Assembly: GCF_014649715.1 (NCBI RefSeq) | Contig: NZ_BMTO01000014.1 | Location: forward strand, 73,340-122,083 | Direction of reading: 5' to 3' | Source: Streptomyces lateritius | GTDB taxonomy: Bacteria; Actinomycetota; Actinomycetes; Streptomycetales; Streptomycetaceae | DNA: 48,744 nt | Translations under genes and position numbers: made by a program | Notes under the pieces: generated by a model | Database searches by the model: none | Told to the model about the DNA's origin: nothing | The model's input: only the letters and a program-made list of their open reading frames with translations | Part shown: positions 8,018 to 14,557 of the stretch, piece by piece | How the letters are laid out: the number at the start of each line of letters is the position of its first letter | Numbering within the stretch: position 1 is the first letter of the stretch

Positions 8018-9213
8018 GGCCGGTTCTCTCCTGTGGGTGCGGTGATGGTGTCGCTGCGCGGGTCGAGGCCGAGAGCCGCCTTGCCGATCATGTCGCGCAG
8101 GGCGTCGAGGTTGGCGCCCATGACGGCGCCGGCGCGGGCGTCGCGGTAGTGCCGCTCGAGCGGGTTGGCGCGCAGGAAGCCGTGGCCGCCGGTGACCTGC
8201 ATGGCGGTGTCGGCGACGGTGATGGCGGCCTTGTTGCAGATGTACTTGGTCATGTTCAGCGCCGGAAGTGCTTCGAGAGGGTCGTTCTCGGCCGTCCACG
8301 CGCCGTGCAGCAGGGACAGGCGGGCCGTGTGGACGGTGGTTGCCATGTCCGCGACGTGGAGGCGTACGCCCTGGAATGCGGCCAGCGGCCGGCCGGTGGG
8401 AGCGAGTTTGCGGCGCAGCACGTGGTCGTTGGCGAAGTTCTGGGCGGCTCGGGCGATGCCGAGGGAGGCGGAGGCCAGTCCCAGGATGAGTGCCGGCAGG
8501 GCGTGGGTGAGGCGGGTCATGCCGCCACCGGGGCCGCCGACACAGTTCGCCGCGGGGACACGGCAGTCGAGCAGGAGGGTGTTGGCGCTGTTGGCACGCA
8601 TGCCCATCGCGTCCCAGGTCTGTTTGACGGTGAGGCCGTCGTGGCCGGCGGGGATGACGGCCATGGTCTGGGAGCGGCGGAACTCGGCTTCGCCGCTGTG
8701 GGCGTTGATGAGGTAGTAGTCGGCGTGCCCGGCGCCGGTGCAGAACGCCTTGGTGCCGGCCAGGTGGACCGTGTCGCCGTCGGGGGCGGCGCGCAGCTGC
8801 GGGTTGAGGATGTTGCCGCCGGTGCCGGGTTCGGAGAATCCCCAGCTGAGAAGCTTGCCCTCGGAGGTGACCTCCTTCAGGACACGTTCGGCGACGGGGT
8901 TGGTCGCGGCGTCGGCGGCCAGGAGGCGTGCGGCGCCGGAGTGCATGGCGAAGATCAGTGCGGTGGATCCGCATGCTTCGGCGAGCTCGGCGACGGCCAG
9001 TCCCCACGAGGTGAGGTCGGCGCCGGTGCCGCCGTACTGGGTGGGAATGAGCAGGCCGAGGAGTTCGGCGTCGTGGAGGTCGGCGAAGTTCCGCGTCGGG
9101 AAGCCGGCGTCGCGGTCGTGCTCGGCGGCGCGCGGGGCCAGACAGCGGCGGGCGACCGCCCGGGCCTGGTCGACGATGTCCTGCTGGTCGCTGCTCAGTG
9201 CGAGGTCAACCAT
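8014..9213 (-). CDS. Acyl-CoA dehydrogenase-family flavoenzyme
   Basis: A 399-residue FAD enzyme with a full acyl-CoA dehydrogenase layout: the N-terminal helical domain with IPTQYGGTGADL (near 56), SWGFSEPGTGGN (near 123), a mid beta-domain with KQTWDAMGMRANSANTLLL, and the C-terminal bundle ending QVTGGHGFLRANPLERHYRDARAG (about 340-363). Where many family members have a glutamate shortly after the RDAR segment it reads AVMGANLD, so a typical catalytic base at that place is missing. The base may sit elsewhere, as in isovaleryl-type enzymes, or the reaction may differ. It overlaps the UbiV-like gene upstream by 19 bases and the ACP gene downstream by four, so it is translationally coupled to both. 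Likely substrate: an acyl-ACP. Confidence 0.88.
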   Translation of the reverse strand: MVDLALSSDQQDIVDQARAVARRCLAPRAAEHDRDAGFPTRNFADLHDAELLGLLIPTQYGGTGADLTSWGLAVAELAEACGSTALIFAMHSGAARLLAADAATNPVAERVLKEVTSEGKLLSWGFSEPGTGGNILNPQLRAAPDGDTVHLAGTKAFCTGAGHADYYLINAHSGEAEFRRSQTMAVIPAGHDGLTVKQTWDAMGMRANSANTLLLDCRVPAANCVGGPGGGMTRLTHALPALILGLASASLGIARAAQNFANDHVLRRKLAPTGRPLAAFQGVRLHVADMATTVHTARLSLLHGAWTAENDPLEALPALNMTKYICNKAAITVADTAMQVTGGHGFLRANPLERHYRDARAGAVMGANLDALRDMIGKAALGLDPRSDTITAPTGENRP

Positions 9214-10049
9214 GAAAACTCCTGGAAAGCCGTGGGCACCGGGCGCCGCGGTGAGGTCACACGGGCGGCGAGCTGTTCCGGCGTGTAGAAGCGGGCGTCG
9301 ATGATGACGTCACCGGTCGGTTGGGCGGTGGTGGGCGTGCCGGCGTAGACGGCGTTCCCGTACACGGTCAGCGGCAGCTGGGCGGGCCGGTCGGCGACCG
9401 GGATGGGTTCGCGGTGCCCGTGGCCGAGCTGCCAGCGGTGGGTGGCCACCATGTCGGTGGGCCTGTCGCAGGCGCTCGCGCAGTCGGGCGGCGCCAGCTG
9501 ATGGTGGCGGGCGGTGGGGCATGAACGGGCCCAGGCGAGCGGGGTGACATCGAGCAGGCGCCGCACCGAAAGACCGCTCTTCTCGGGAACGACGGCGGCG
9601 GCCTCACTCTCCAGCGCCGTGATGCCGAAGACGGCGAGTTCGTGGAGGTAGGCCTCTTCGAACACCGGCTCCTCGAGCGGGCCGCGCGGAGCCTGAGCGG
9701 CGTCGTGAGGCCGTCCGGGCATCAGGGCGAGCCCCGCGGTCAGCTCACCGCCGGTGTCGGTGAGCGCGGCTGCGGTACCGAAGTCGTTGACGGTCATGGT
9801 GAGCGGCCCCTGCTCCGCCAGATCCCGTGCCAGGCCGACGAGGCGGGTACTGGTGCGCTGCCAGGCGGCCGGCAGGACGACACCGGCCCGCAGGCCGGCC
9901 TGCCGGATCCTGTCCAGTGCCTGGCGCAGCGTGTTCGCCTCGGGCAGCTTGGCCGCGCAGCCTTCCTGCCCGATGCTCACCGCATCGACCGGCAGGCCGA
10001 GCACCTCGTCGAGCCGGCCCGGGGTGGTCAGGCGGACTTCCACAGTCAT
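9195..10049 (-). CDS. U32-family Fe-S protein resembling UbiV
   Basis: A 284-residue U32 (collagenase-like peptidase family) protein. It matches UbiV, one half of the UbiU-UbiV complex that hydroxylates ubiquinone precursors without oxygen in proteobacteria. Four cysteines can ligate a [4Fe-4S] cluster: C31 (GQEGCAAKLPEA), C177, C190 and C194 (SCPTARHH... CASACD). The 13- and 4-residue spacings of the last three equal those of E. coli UbiV as I recall it (C180/C193/C197). There is no protease active-site motif. ATG 10049 is preferred, five bases after GGGGGG; GTG 10052 is adjacent. The paired UbiU-like gene lies 18 bases upstream. A role in hydroxylating the pathway intermediate is inference. 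Confidence 0.8.
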   Translation of the reverse strand: MTVEVRLTTPGRLDEVLGLPVDAVSIGQEGCAAKLPEANTLRQALDRIRQAGLRAGVVLPAAWQRTSTRLVGLARDLAEQGPLTMTVNDFGTAAALTDTGGELTAGLALMPGRPHDAAQAPRGPLEEPVFEEAYLHELAVFGITALESEAAAVVPEKSGLSVRRLLDVTPLAWARSCPTARHHQLAPPDCASACDRPTDMVATHRWQLGHGHREPIPVADRPAQLPLTVYGNAVYAGTPTTAQPTGDVIIDARFYTPEQLAARVTSPRRPVPTAFQEFSWLTSH

Positions 10050-10067
10050 CACTTCCCCCCTTTCCTG

Positions 10068-11114
10068 TCAGACGTGGGCGCGGCGGCGGGCGGTGTCGCG
10101 GAAGCGGCAGCGTTGCCGCTCGCACATCCGGGGCACCCAGCCCATCTGCCACATCAGCTCGACGCGGTCGATGTCGGCGATGGTCTGCTTGGTGCTCCAG
10201 CCCTTGGCCACACCGTTCAGCGCACGCCGGTACATCTGGGTGATCTTGGCGTTCTGGCGGACGATGGGGCTCTCCCGGCCGGGGATCTGCAGCGCCGTCA
10301 CTCCGAGCGCCACCAGAGAGGGCACGTCGCACAGGGCGCAGTCCGACGCCCCGTCGAGGAATCCGCCCAGGTCCCTCAGCGCTTCCTCGGGCACCGGGGT
10401 GCCCTGGTAGCCGGCGCGGCAGCCGAGGCCGGAGCCGGGCTGGTCGGGCAGCTTGCAGGCGTGGCAGTTCGCACCGGACCCGGTCTGCACCGGGACTTCG
10501 ACCTCCAGGCCGTCGACCTCGCAGAACGCGGCGATCTCGTCCAGCGTGGCGGCGTGCGGTACGACGATCCGCCCGACCCCGTATGCCTCGTGCAGCCGCT
10601 CGGCGTAGGCGACGGTGGTCACCCCGAGGTGGGTGCCGGCGACGAGCGGAACGCCCGGATGCTCGGCGGCGATCCAGCGGGCGGTGGGCAGGGCGCCGAC
10701 GACGACGGTGTCGGCGCCCGCGTCGATGCCCTGGGCCACATGGGCCAGGAACGTGTCCTTGTCGCCGGCGGTGACGGCGGGGGCATCCGCACACAAGTGG
10801 ACCCTCATGCCGGCCGCGTGGGCCTGCGTGATGATCTCCTTCAACAGGCGCCGGTTGGAGACCTGCGTAGGGTCTCCGTCCCGCTTGCCCGGCAGGGCAT
10901 CGAAGCTGGCGCCCGTACCGGCCGGCGGCCGGTGGGCGAGGTAGATCTCGGTCGCACCGCCGGTGATCTGCAGTTCCAGCATCTGCAGATTGCGCACCGG
11001 TGCGTCGAGCCCCACCGATGCCGCCGCCACGGGATCGGGCACCGCCACGAACGCCGCTTCGCGTTCGGTGTGCGGCGGGGCCATCTCCCACTGCTCGCTC
11101 ACGTCATCACTCAC
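10068..11114 (-). CDS. U32-family Fe-S protein resembling UbiU
   Basis: A 348-residue U32 protein, the probable partner of the UbiV-like protein. The TIM-barrel half includes VHLCADAPAVT (106-115), DAGADTVVVG (131-140) and HLGVTTVAYAERLHEAYG (162-179). The characteristic cysteines follow: C217 and C220 (GANCHACKLP), C232 (GLGCRAGYQ), C259 and C262 (SDCALCDVPS). Five cysteines cover the four expected for a [4Fe-4S] cluster. The conserved IPGRESP segment and the arginine-rich C-terminus (CERQRCRFRDT) fit the family. GTG 11114 is the first start in frame with only a weak ribosome site; the true start could be a few codons later. Desulfurase and scaffold genes directly upstream probably supply its cluster. 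Confidence 0.8.
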   Translation of the reverse strand: MSDDVSEQWEMAPPHTEREAAFVAVPDPVAAASVGLDAPVRNLQMLELQITGGATEIYLAHRPPAGTGASFDALPGKRDGDPTQVSNRRLLKEIITQAHAAGMRVHLCADAPAVTAGDKDTFLAHVAQGIDAGADTVVVGALPTARWIAAEHPGVPLVAGTHLGVTTVAYAERLHEAYGVGRIVVPHAATLDEIAAFCEVDGLEVEVPVQTGSGANCHACKLPDQPGSGLGCRAGYQGTPVPEEALRDLGGFLDGASDCALCDVPSLVALGVTALQIPGRESPIVRQNAKITQMYRRALNGVAKGWSTKQTIADIDRVELMWQMGWVPRMCERQRCRFRDTARRRAHV

Positions 11115-11189
11115 TGCTCTGCGCCCCCGTCGCTCACCGCTGTGTGTCGTACTGAGATGACCGGCTCGACCTGAGCCGGCCCCTGGGTG

Positions 11190-12410
11190 TCAGGCGTGGC
11201 TCGGCTGTGGTGCGCCGGCCGGGCCGAGCGCCCGCAGCTTGCCGATCGCGTCGACCGTTCGCGCGGCGGCCGTGGTGACGGCGTCCACGGTGGTGGTGCG
11301 ACCGGGGCTGAACCGGACCGCGGAGCGGGCCCGCTGGGCAGGGATCCCCATCGCGGTCAGCACGTGGGAGGGCTCGTCGCTGCCGGCGTGGCACGCGGAG
11401 CCGGCCGAGACGCAGATGCCGTGCACCGCGAGGACGTCGACGAGGGTGTCGCCGCGCACTCCGGTGAAGGAGACGTTCAGCGTCTCCGGCAGGCACGGCG
11501 CCCCCTCACCGTTGACCGCGATGTCGCCCGCTTCCTCAAGCCCCTTCAGGAGGTGGGCGCGTACCGTGTGCCGGTGCGCCTGGTGGGCCGGATCGTCCAG
11601 ATGGTGCAGGGCCGCTGTGGCGGCGGCGGCCATGCCGAGCACGCCGGGGACGTTCTCGGTTCCCGCGCGCAGGCCGCGCTCCTGGCTGCCGCCGCGGATC
11701 AGCGGCGACAGTCTCACCCCCGGGGCGACCTTCAGTGCGCCGACGCCCTTGGGGCCGTAGAACTTGTGCGCCGAAACGGACACCAGGTCCGCGCCGAGAC
11801 CGGCGAGAGAGATCTTGCCCGCGGTCTGCACGGCGTCGGTGTGCAGCAGCGCACCGGCCTCGTGGACGACGGCGGCGATGTCGGAGATGGGCTGGATGAC
11901 GCCGGTCTCGTTGTTGGCGTGCATGACCGACACGAGCACGGTGTTCGGCCGCAGCGCGCGCCGTACGTCCTCGGGGTCGATCCAGCCCCGGCCGTCCGGC
12001 CGCAGGATCGTGATCTCGGCGCCCAGCTCGTGGGCCATGGCGCACGATTCGAGGACCGCGGAGTGCTCGATCGCGGAGGTGATCACGTGGACCGGACGGT
12101 GACCGTCGGCGGCCAGGACGGTACCGCACACGGCGAGGGCGTCGGCTTCGGAGCCGCCGCCGGTGAACACGACGTCGTCCGCCGCGCAGTCCAGCAGGGC
12201 CGCCATCTGGGTTCGGGAGGATTCCAGGGCGTCCTTAGCCTCGTCTCCGGCTTCGTGCCGGCTGGAGGGGTTGCCCGTGATGCTCATCCCGCCCAGGACC
12301 GCGTCGACCGCTTCGCGGCAGACGGGGCTGGTGGCGGCGTGGTCGAGGTAGATGCCCGGTCCGCCCACCGTGGGCTGGGACGGACTAGGCACAGATGAGG
12401 GGTGCGTCAT
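11190..12410 (-). CDS. Cysteine desulfurase (NifS/IscS class I)
   Basis: A 406-residue PLP enzyme that removes sulfur from cysteine to form a persulfide. Motifs: YLDHAATSP (21-29), the PLP-stacking H116 after SAIE, NNETG (166-170), D192 in HTDAVQ, the Schiff-base lysine K216 in SVSAHKFYGPKG, and the catalytic cysteine C340 in SAGSACHAGSDEPS. The short C-terminal arm and loop match NifS rather than SufS. Its start overlaps the IscU-like gene by 26 bases. Streptomycetes normally rely on a SUF system, so a private NifS with a scaffold in a biosynthetic operon argues for dedicated Fe-S assembly for the two U32 proteins. Sulfur donation to the product is the alternative. Confidence 0.92.
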   Translation of the reverse strand: MTHPSSVPSPSQPTVGGPGIYLDHAATSPVCREAVDAVLGGMSITGNPSSRHEAGDEAKDALESSRTQMAALLDCAADDVVFTGGGSEADALAVCGTVLAADGHRPVHVITSAIEHSAVLESCAMAHELGAEITILRPDGRGWIDPEDVRRALRPNTVLVSVMHANNETGVIQPISDIAAVVHEAGALLHTDAVQTAGKISLAGLGADLVSVSAHKFYGPKGVGALKVAPGVRLSPLIRGGSQERGLRAGTENVPGVLGMAAAATAALHHLDDPAHQAHRHTVRAHLLKGLEEAGDIAVNGEGAPCLPETLNVSFTGVRGDTLVDVLAVHGICVSAGSACHAGSDEPSHVLTAMGIPAQRARSAVRFSPGRTTTVDAVTTAAARTVDAIGKLRALGPAGAPQPSHA

Positions 12411-12783
12411 CGTCGACTCCCTCCCGGTGGTTGGTCACCAGGCGGTGCGCCACCTGCCGGCCGAGCGCGGCGACGTGCCGCTGGTCGGGGGCGAGCCCGC
12501 CGAGCAGGGCCTCGACCCGCTCGTCGTCCCATGCCTCGATCTCGCCCAGCGTGGCGCCCAGGGCGGCTTCCGTGACGACACTGGCGGTGGCCAGCGAGGC
12601 GGCGCAGCCGTGGGCGCGGAAGCGGATCTCGGCCACCGTGCCGTCGGTGACGCGGGCGGTCAGCATGATCTGGTCCCCGCACACCGGGTTGCCGATGAAG
12701 GCCCGCACATCGGGGTCGTCGAGCTCGCCGGCGTTGCGCGGGTTGGTGAAGTGGTCCACCACCGTGGGGCTGTAGCGCGGCAT
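12385..12783 (-). CDS. IscU/NifU N-terminal-type Fe-S scaffold lacking third cysteine
   Basis: A 132-residue member of the IscU/NifU-N scaffold family, on which Fe-S clusters are built from desulfurase sulfur. YSPTVVDHFTNPRNAG opens the protein. Two of the three cluster cysteines are clear: C35 in GNPVCGDQI, followed by the conserved aspartate D37, and C60 in AHGCAAS. The usual third ligand sits in an HC(S/A)xLA segment near residue 104; here it reads QRHVAALGRQ, with valine in place of cysteine. The only other cysteine is C131, next to the C-terminus. The protein may bind a labile cluster differently or simply accept sulfur. It lies four bases after the LuxE-like gene and overlaps the desulfurase gene. 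Confidence 0.85.
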   Translation of the reverse strand: MPRYSPTVVDHFTNPRNAGELDDPDVRAFIGNPVCGDQIMLTARVTDGTVAEIRFRAHGCAASLATASVVTEAALGATLGEIEAWDDERVEALLGGLAPDQRHVAALGRQVAHRLVTNHREGVDDDAPLICA

Positions 12784-12787
12784 GGTG

Positions 12788-13939
12788 TCAGCCCTCCACC
12801 GGCGCGGCAGCGGCGGGGATCTCGCACTCGGCGACGATCTCCTGGCTGTCGATGAACTTCTCGATGCTCACCGCGCAGCAGCCGAGTTCGGCGCCCTGCA
12901 GGCGGCGACGGAAGGACACCGTCTGACCGGTGCGGCCGCACGGGCAGGGCGTGTGGTCCACCTCGCCGACGTCCTCGCTGAGGATGAAGGCCGGGTAGCC
13001 GGTGGACAGGGCGTCCATCAGGGCGATGACACCGGTCTTGCCGGGGGCGAGCTCGACGTCGGTGTTCTCGACGTCGCGGATCGAGATGTAGGACCACGGC
13101 GGGACGTGCTTGCGGTGGTGTTCACACTCCACGGCCAGCATGTTCGATTCGATCATCCCGTACATGTCGCGGACCCGGTCCGCGGGAATGCCCAGGTACT
13201 TCTCGATCTTGGCGTTGAACTCCTCGCGGCCGATCGACTCGCCGGTGTACCGCTTCCAGCCGCCGAGGGTGACGACCAGCGACTCGGGGTCGAGCTTGAG
13301 GGCGATGTCCTCCAGCTCCAGGTAGCGCAGGAGCCGGCCGACGAGGAACGGCGGGCCGATGATGTGCCGCGTCATCGACTCCTCCCACTTGTCGAGCTGG
13401 CCGAGCGCCTCCTCGGGGTCGAAGGCGTAGTCGCGCACGATGTAGGCGTGGTCGTCCAGCAGGCCGTTGAGGACGTTGAACGCCTTGACCATGCCCATCT
13501 CCGGCGTCTCGGCCGTCGAGGGGCACAGGAACAGCCCCGCGCCCTTGCCTACCTGGAAGAACTCCCGGTACTGGGTGAAGATCGCGGTCATCACACGGCT
13601 GACCGTCTTCACATCGCGGCGGGCGACGCTCGGCACTCCGCCGGTCCCGGTGGAGCGGATCTCCAGCTCCACCTCGGTCAGCGGGGCGGTCATCAGCACG
13701 TGCGCGTCGGGCTGCTTGAACATGCGCACCGGCAGCAGCGGGATCTTCACCAGGTCGGCGAGCGTGTCGATGTCCTCGGCGCCGACGCCGGCGGCTTCGC
13801 ACTGGGCGCGGTAGAAGGCGTTGTGCTCGGCGTGCTCGGCGAACGCACCGCGCATCGCGGCGGTCACCGAGGCTTCCCACTCGCTCTCGGGCTGGCGGAA
13901 AGCGACGTCCGGACAGCCGAGCATGGCAGCGAGTTCCAT
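12788..13939 (-). CDS. LuxE/F390-synthetase-type acyl-activating protein, first gene of operon
   Basis: A 383-residue member of the acyl-protein synthetase (LuxE) family, related to coenzyme F390 and phenylacetate-CoA ligases. These activate a carboxylic acid with ATP; LuxE keeps the acyl group on a cysteine. Visible: the early FYRAQCEAAGV segment, a phosphate-loop-like IRSTGTGGVPSVA (94-106), VTLGGWKRYTGE, YGMIESNMLAVECE, and near the C-terminus a zinc-ribbon-like HTPCPCGRTGQ. Two adjacent cysteines (ELGCCAVS) near residue 357 could be the acylation site. No LuxC reductase is present, so aldehyde formation for luminescence is not indicated. ATG 13939 has a strong AAGGGGG site. A long leader of about 80 bases separates it from the predicted promoter. 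Confidence 0.85.
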   Translation of the reverse strand: MELAAMLGCPDVAFRQPESEWEASVTAAMRGAFAEHAEHNAFYRAQCEAAGVGAEDIDTLADLVKIPLLPVRMFKQPDAHVLMTAPLTEVELEIRSTGTGGVPSVARRDVKTVSRVMTAIFTQYREFFQVGKGAGLFLCPSTAETPEMGMVKAFNVLNGLLDDHAYIVRDYAFDPEEALGQLDKWEESMTRHIIGPPFLVGRLLRYLELEDIALKLDPESLVVTLGGWKRYTGESIGREEFNAKIEKYLGIPADRVRDMYGMIESNMLAVECEHHRKHVPPWSYISIRDVENTDVELAPGKTGVIALMDALSTGYPAFILSEDVGEVDHTPCPCGRTGQTVSFRRRLQGAELGCCAVSIEKFIDSQEIVAECEIPAAAAPVEG

Positions 13940-14021
13940 GAATCCCCCTTGGCTTTGGGCAGCGATAACTGCACACTGCGGTCGGGTAGTTGGCTCGAAC
14001 CGGTCCTGACCGCGGCGCGAC

Positions 14022-14051
14022 CTACTATTGCAGTAGTACTACGTGGATAGT
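14022..14051. promoter_or_regulatory. Candidate BlaI-type operator between operon and blaI
   Basis: Overlapping palindromes built of TACTA/TAGTA elements: CTACT(attgc)AGTAG at 14022-14036, TACTA(ttgcag)TAGTA at 14023-14038, the perfect decamer GTAGTACTAC at 14033-14042 and ACTA(cgtgga)TAGT at 14038-14051. BlaI-family repressors bind TAC/GTA-rich palindromes, and this is the only such array in the intergenic region. It covers the leftward -10 and reaches the -35 of both predicted promoters, so one bound repressor could silence both directions. Confidence 0.55.
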
Positions 14052-14054
14052 CAA
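14024..14054 (-). promoter_or_regulatory. Predicted leftward promoter of the biosynthetic operon
   Basis: On the minus strand TTGACT (14054-14049) serves as -35 and AATAGT (14029-14024) as -10, with a 19-base spacer. Transcription would begin near 14017, leaving a leader of about 78 bases before the LuxE-like ATG. The spacer is long, so this is tentative. The -10 lies inside the palindromic operator. Confidence 0.4.
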
Positions 14055-14076
14055 GGATCGGTCGATGTCCTATGCT
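14048..14076 (+). promoter_or_regulatory. Predicted rightward promoter of blaI-like gene
   Basis: TAGTCA (14048-14053), a 17-base spacer, then TATGCT (14071-14076). The expected start of transcription is 14084, exactly the ATG preferred for the BlaI-like gene, so its mRNA would be leaderless, which is common in Streptomyces and explains the absence of a ribosome binding site. Its -35 overlaps the leftward -35 base for base on the opposite strand. Confidence 0.5.
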
Positions 14077-14083
14077 GCTCGCC

Positions 14084-14440
14084 ATGGCGAGACTGGGTGA
14101 CCTTGAGCGAGCGGTGCTGGACTGCCTGTGGCAGGCCGGCGAACCGCAGACGGTGCGCGAGGTGCACGAGGCGCTGGCGGAACGGCAGTTGGCCTACACC
14201 ACCGTCATGACCACGCTGCAGCGCCTCGCGCGCAAAGGCCTGGTCACCCAGGACGCGCAGGCCCGGGCCCACCTCTTCAGCGCGGTGGCCACCCGGGAGG
14301 AGATGTTCACCGAGCTCATGACCGACGCCCTGGGCATCGCCGGGGACGAGCACGAGGCGATGCTCCGGTTCGTCGACGGCATCAGCCCGCAGGCCCGCGC
14401 GGCGCTGGCCGCAAGGCTCGAGCGCGACAGTCAGGCGTGA
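14084..14440 (+). CDS. BlaI/MecI-family transcriptional repressor
   Basis: A 118-residue winged-helix repressor. It begins RLGDLERAVLDCLWQAGEPQTVREVHEAL and continues LAYTTVMTTLQRLARKGLVTQ, the BlaI recognition helix and wing; the C-terminal half forms the dimer helices (EEMFTELMTDALG). An ATG 12 bases upstream (14072) is in frame but falls inside the predicted -10 box, so 14084 is preferred as a leaderless start. Proteins of this family are usually inactivated by proteolysis triggered by a partner M56 membrane peptidase, and such a gene follows. It probably represses itself and the divergent operon. Confidence 0.9.
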   Translation: MARLGDLERAVLDCLWQAGEPQTVREVHEALAERQLAYTTVMTTLQRLARKGLVTQDAQARAHLFSAVATREEMFTELMTDALGIAGDEHEAMLRFVDGISPQARAALAARLERDSQA

Positions 14441-14557
14441 TCTGGCAACGCCACAGGCCGGACAGCGACACGCTGCGCCGGCACCGGGCCTGGCTCCAGG
14501 GGTGGAAGCCAGGCCTCGCAGGCGAGAACAAGTGAAACCAAGGTAACGGGGGGTTAC

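Noticed and set aside
7709..9007. 432-residue ORF spanning the ACP and most of the dehydrogenase gene
   Set aside because: Only its last 102 codons are real (the ACP); the rest is an Arg/Pro-rich out-of-frame reading of the acyl-CoA dehydrogenase.
9195..11114. U32 genes as secreted proteases
   Set aside because: No signal peptide and no protease motif; the cysteine pattern matches Fe-S U32 proteins.
12788..13939. Luciferase-type (lux) bioluminescence operon
   Set aside because: A LuxE-like gene, flavin reductase and acyl enzymes are present, but there is no LuxA, LuxB or LuxC.
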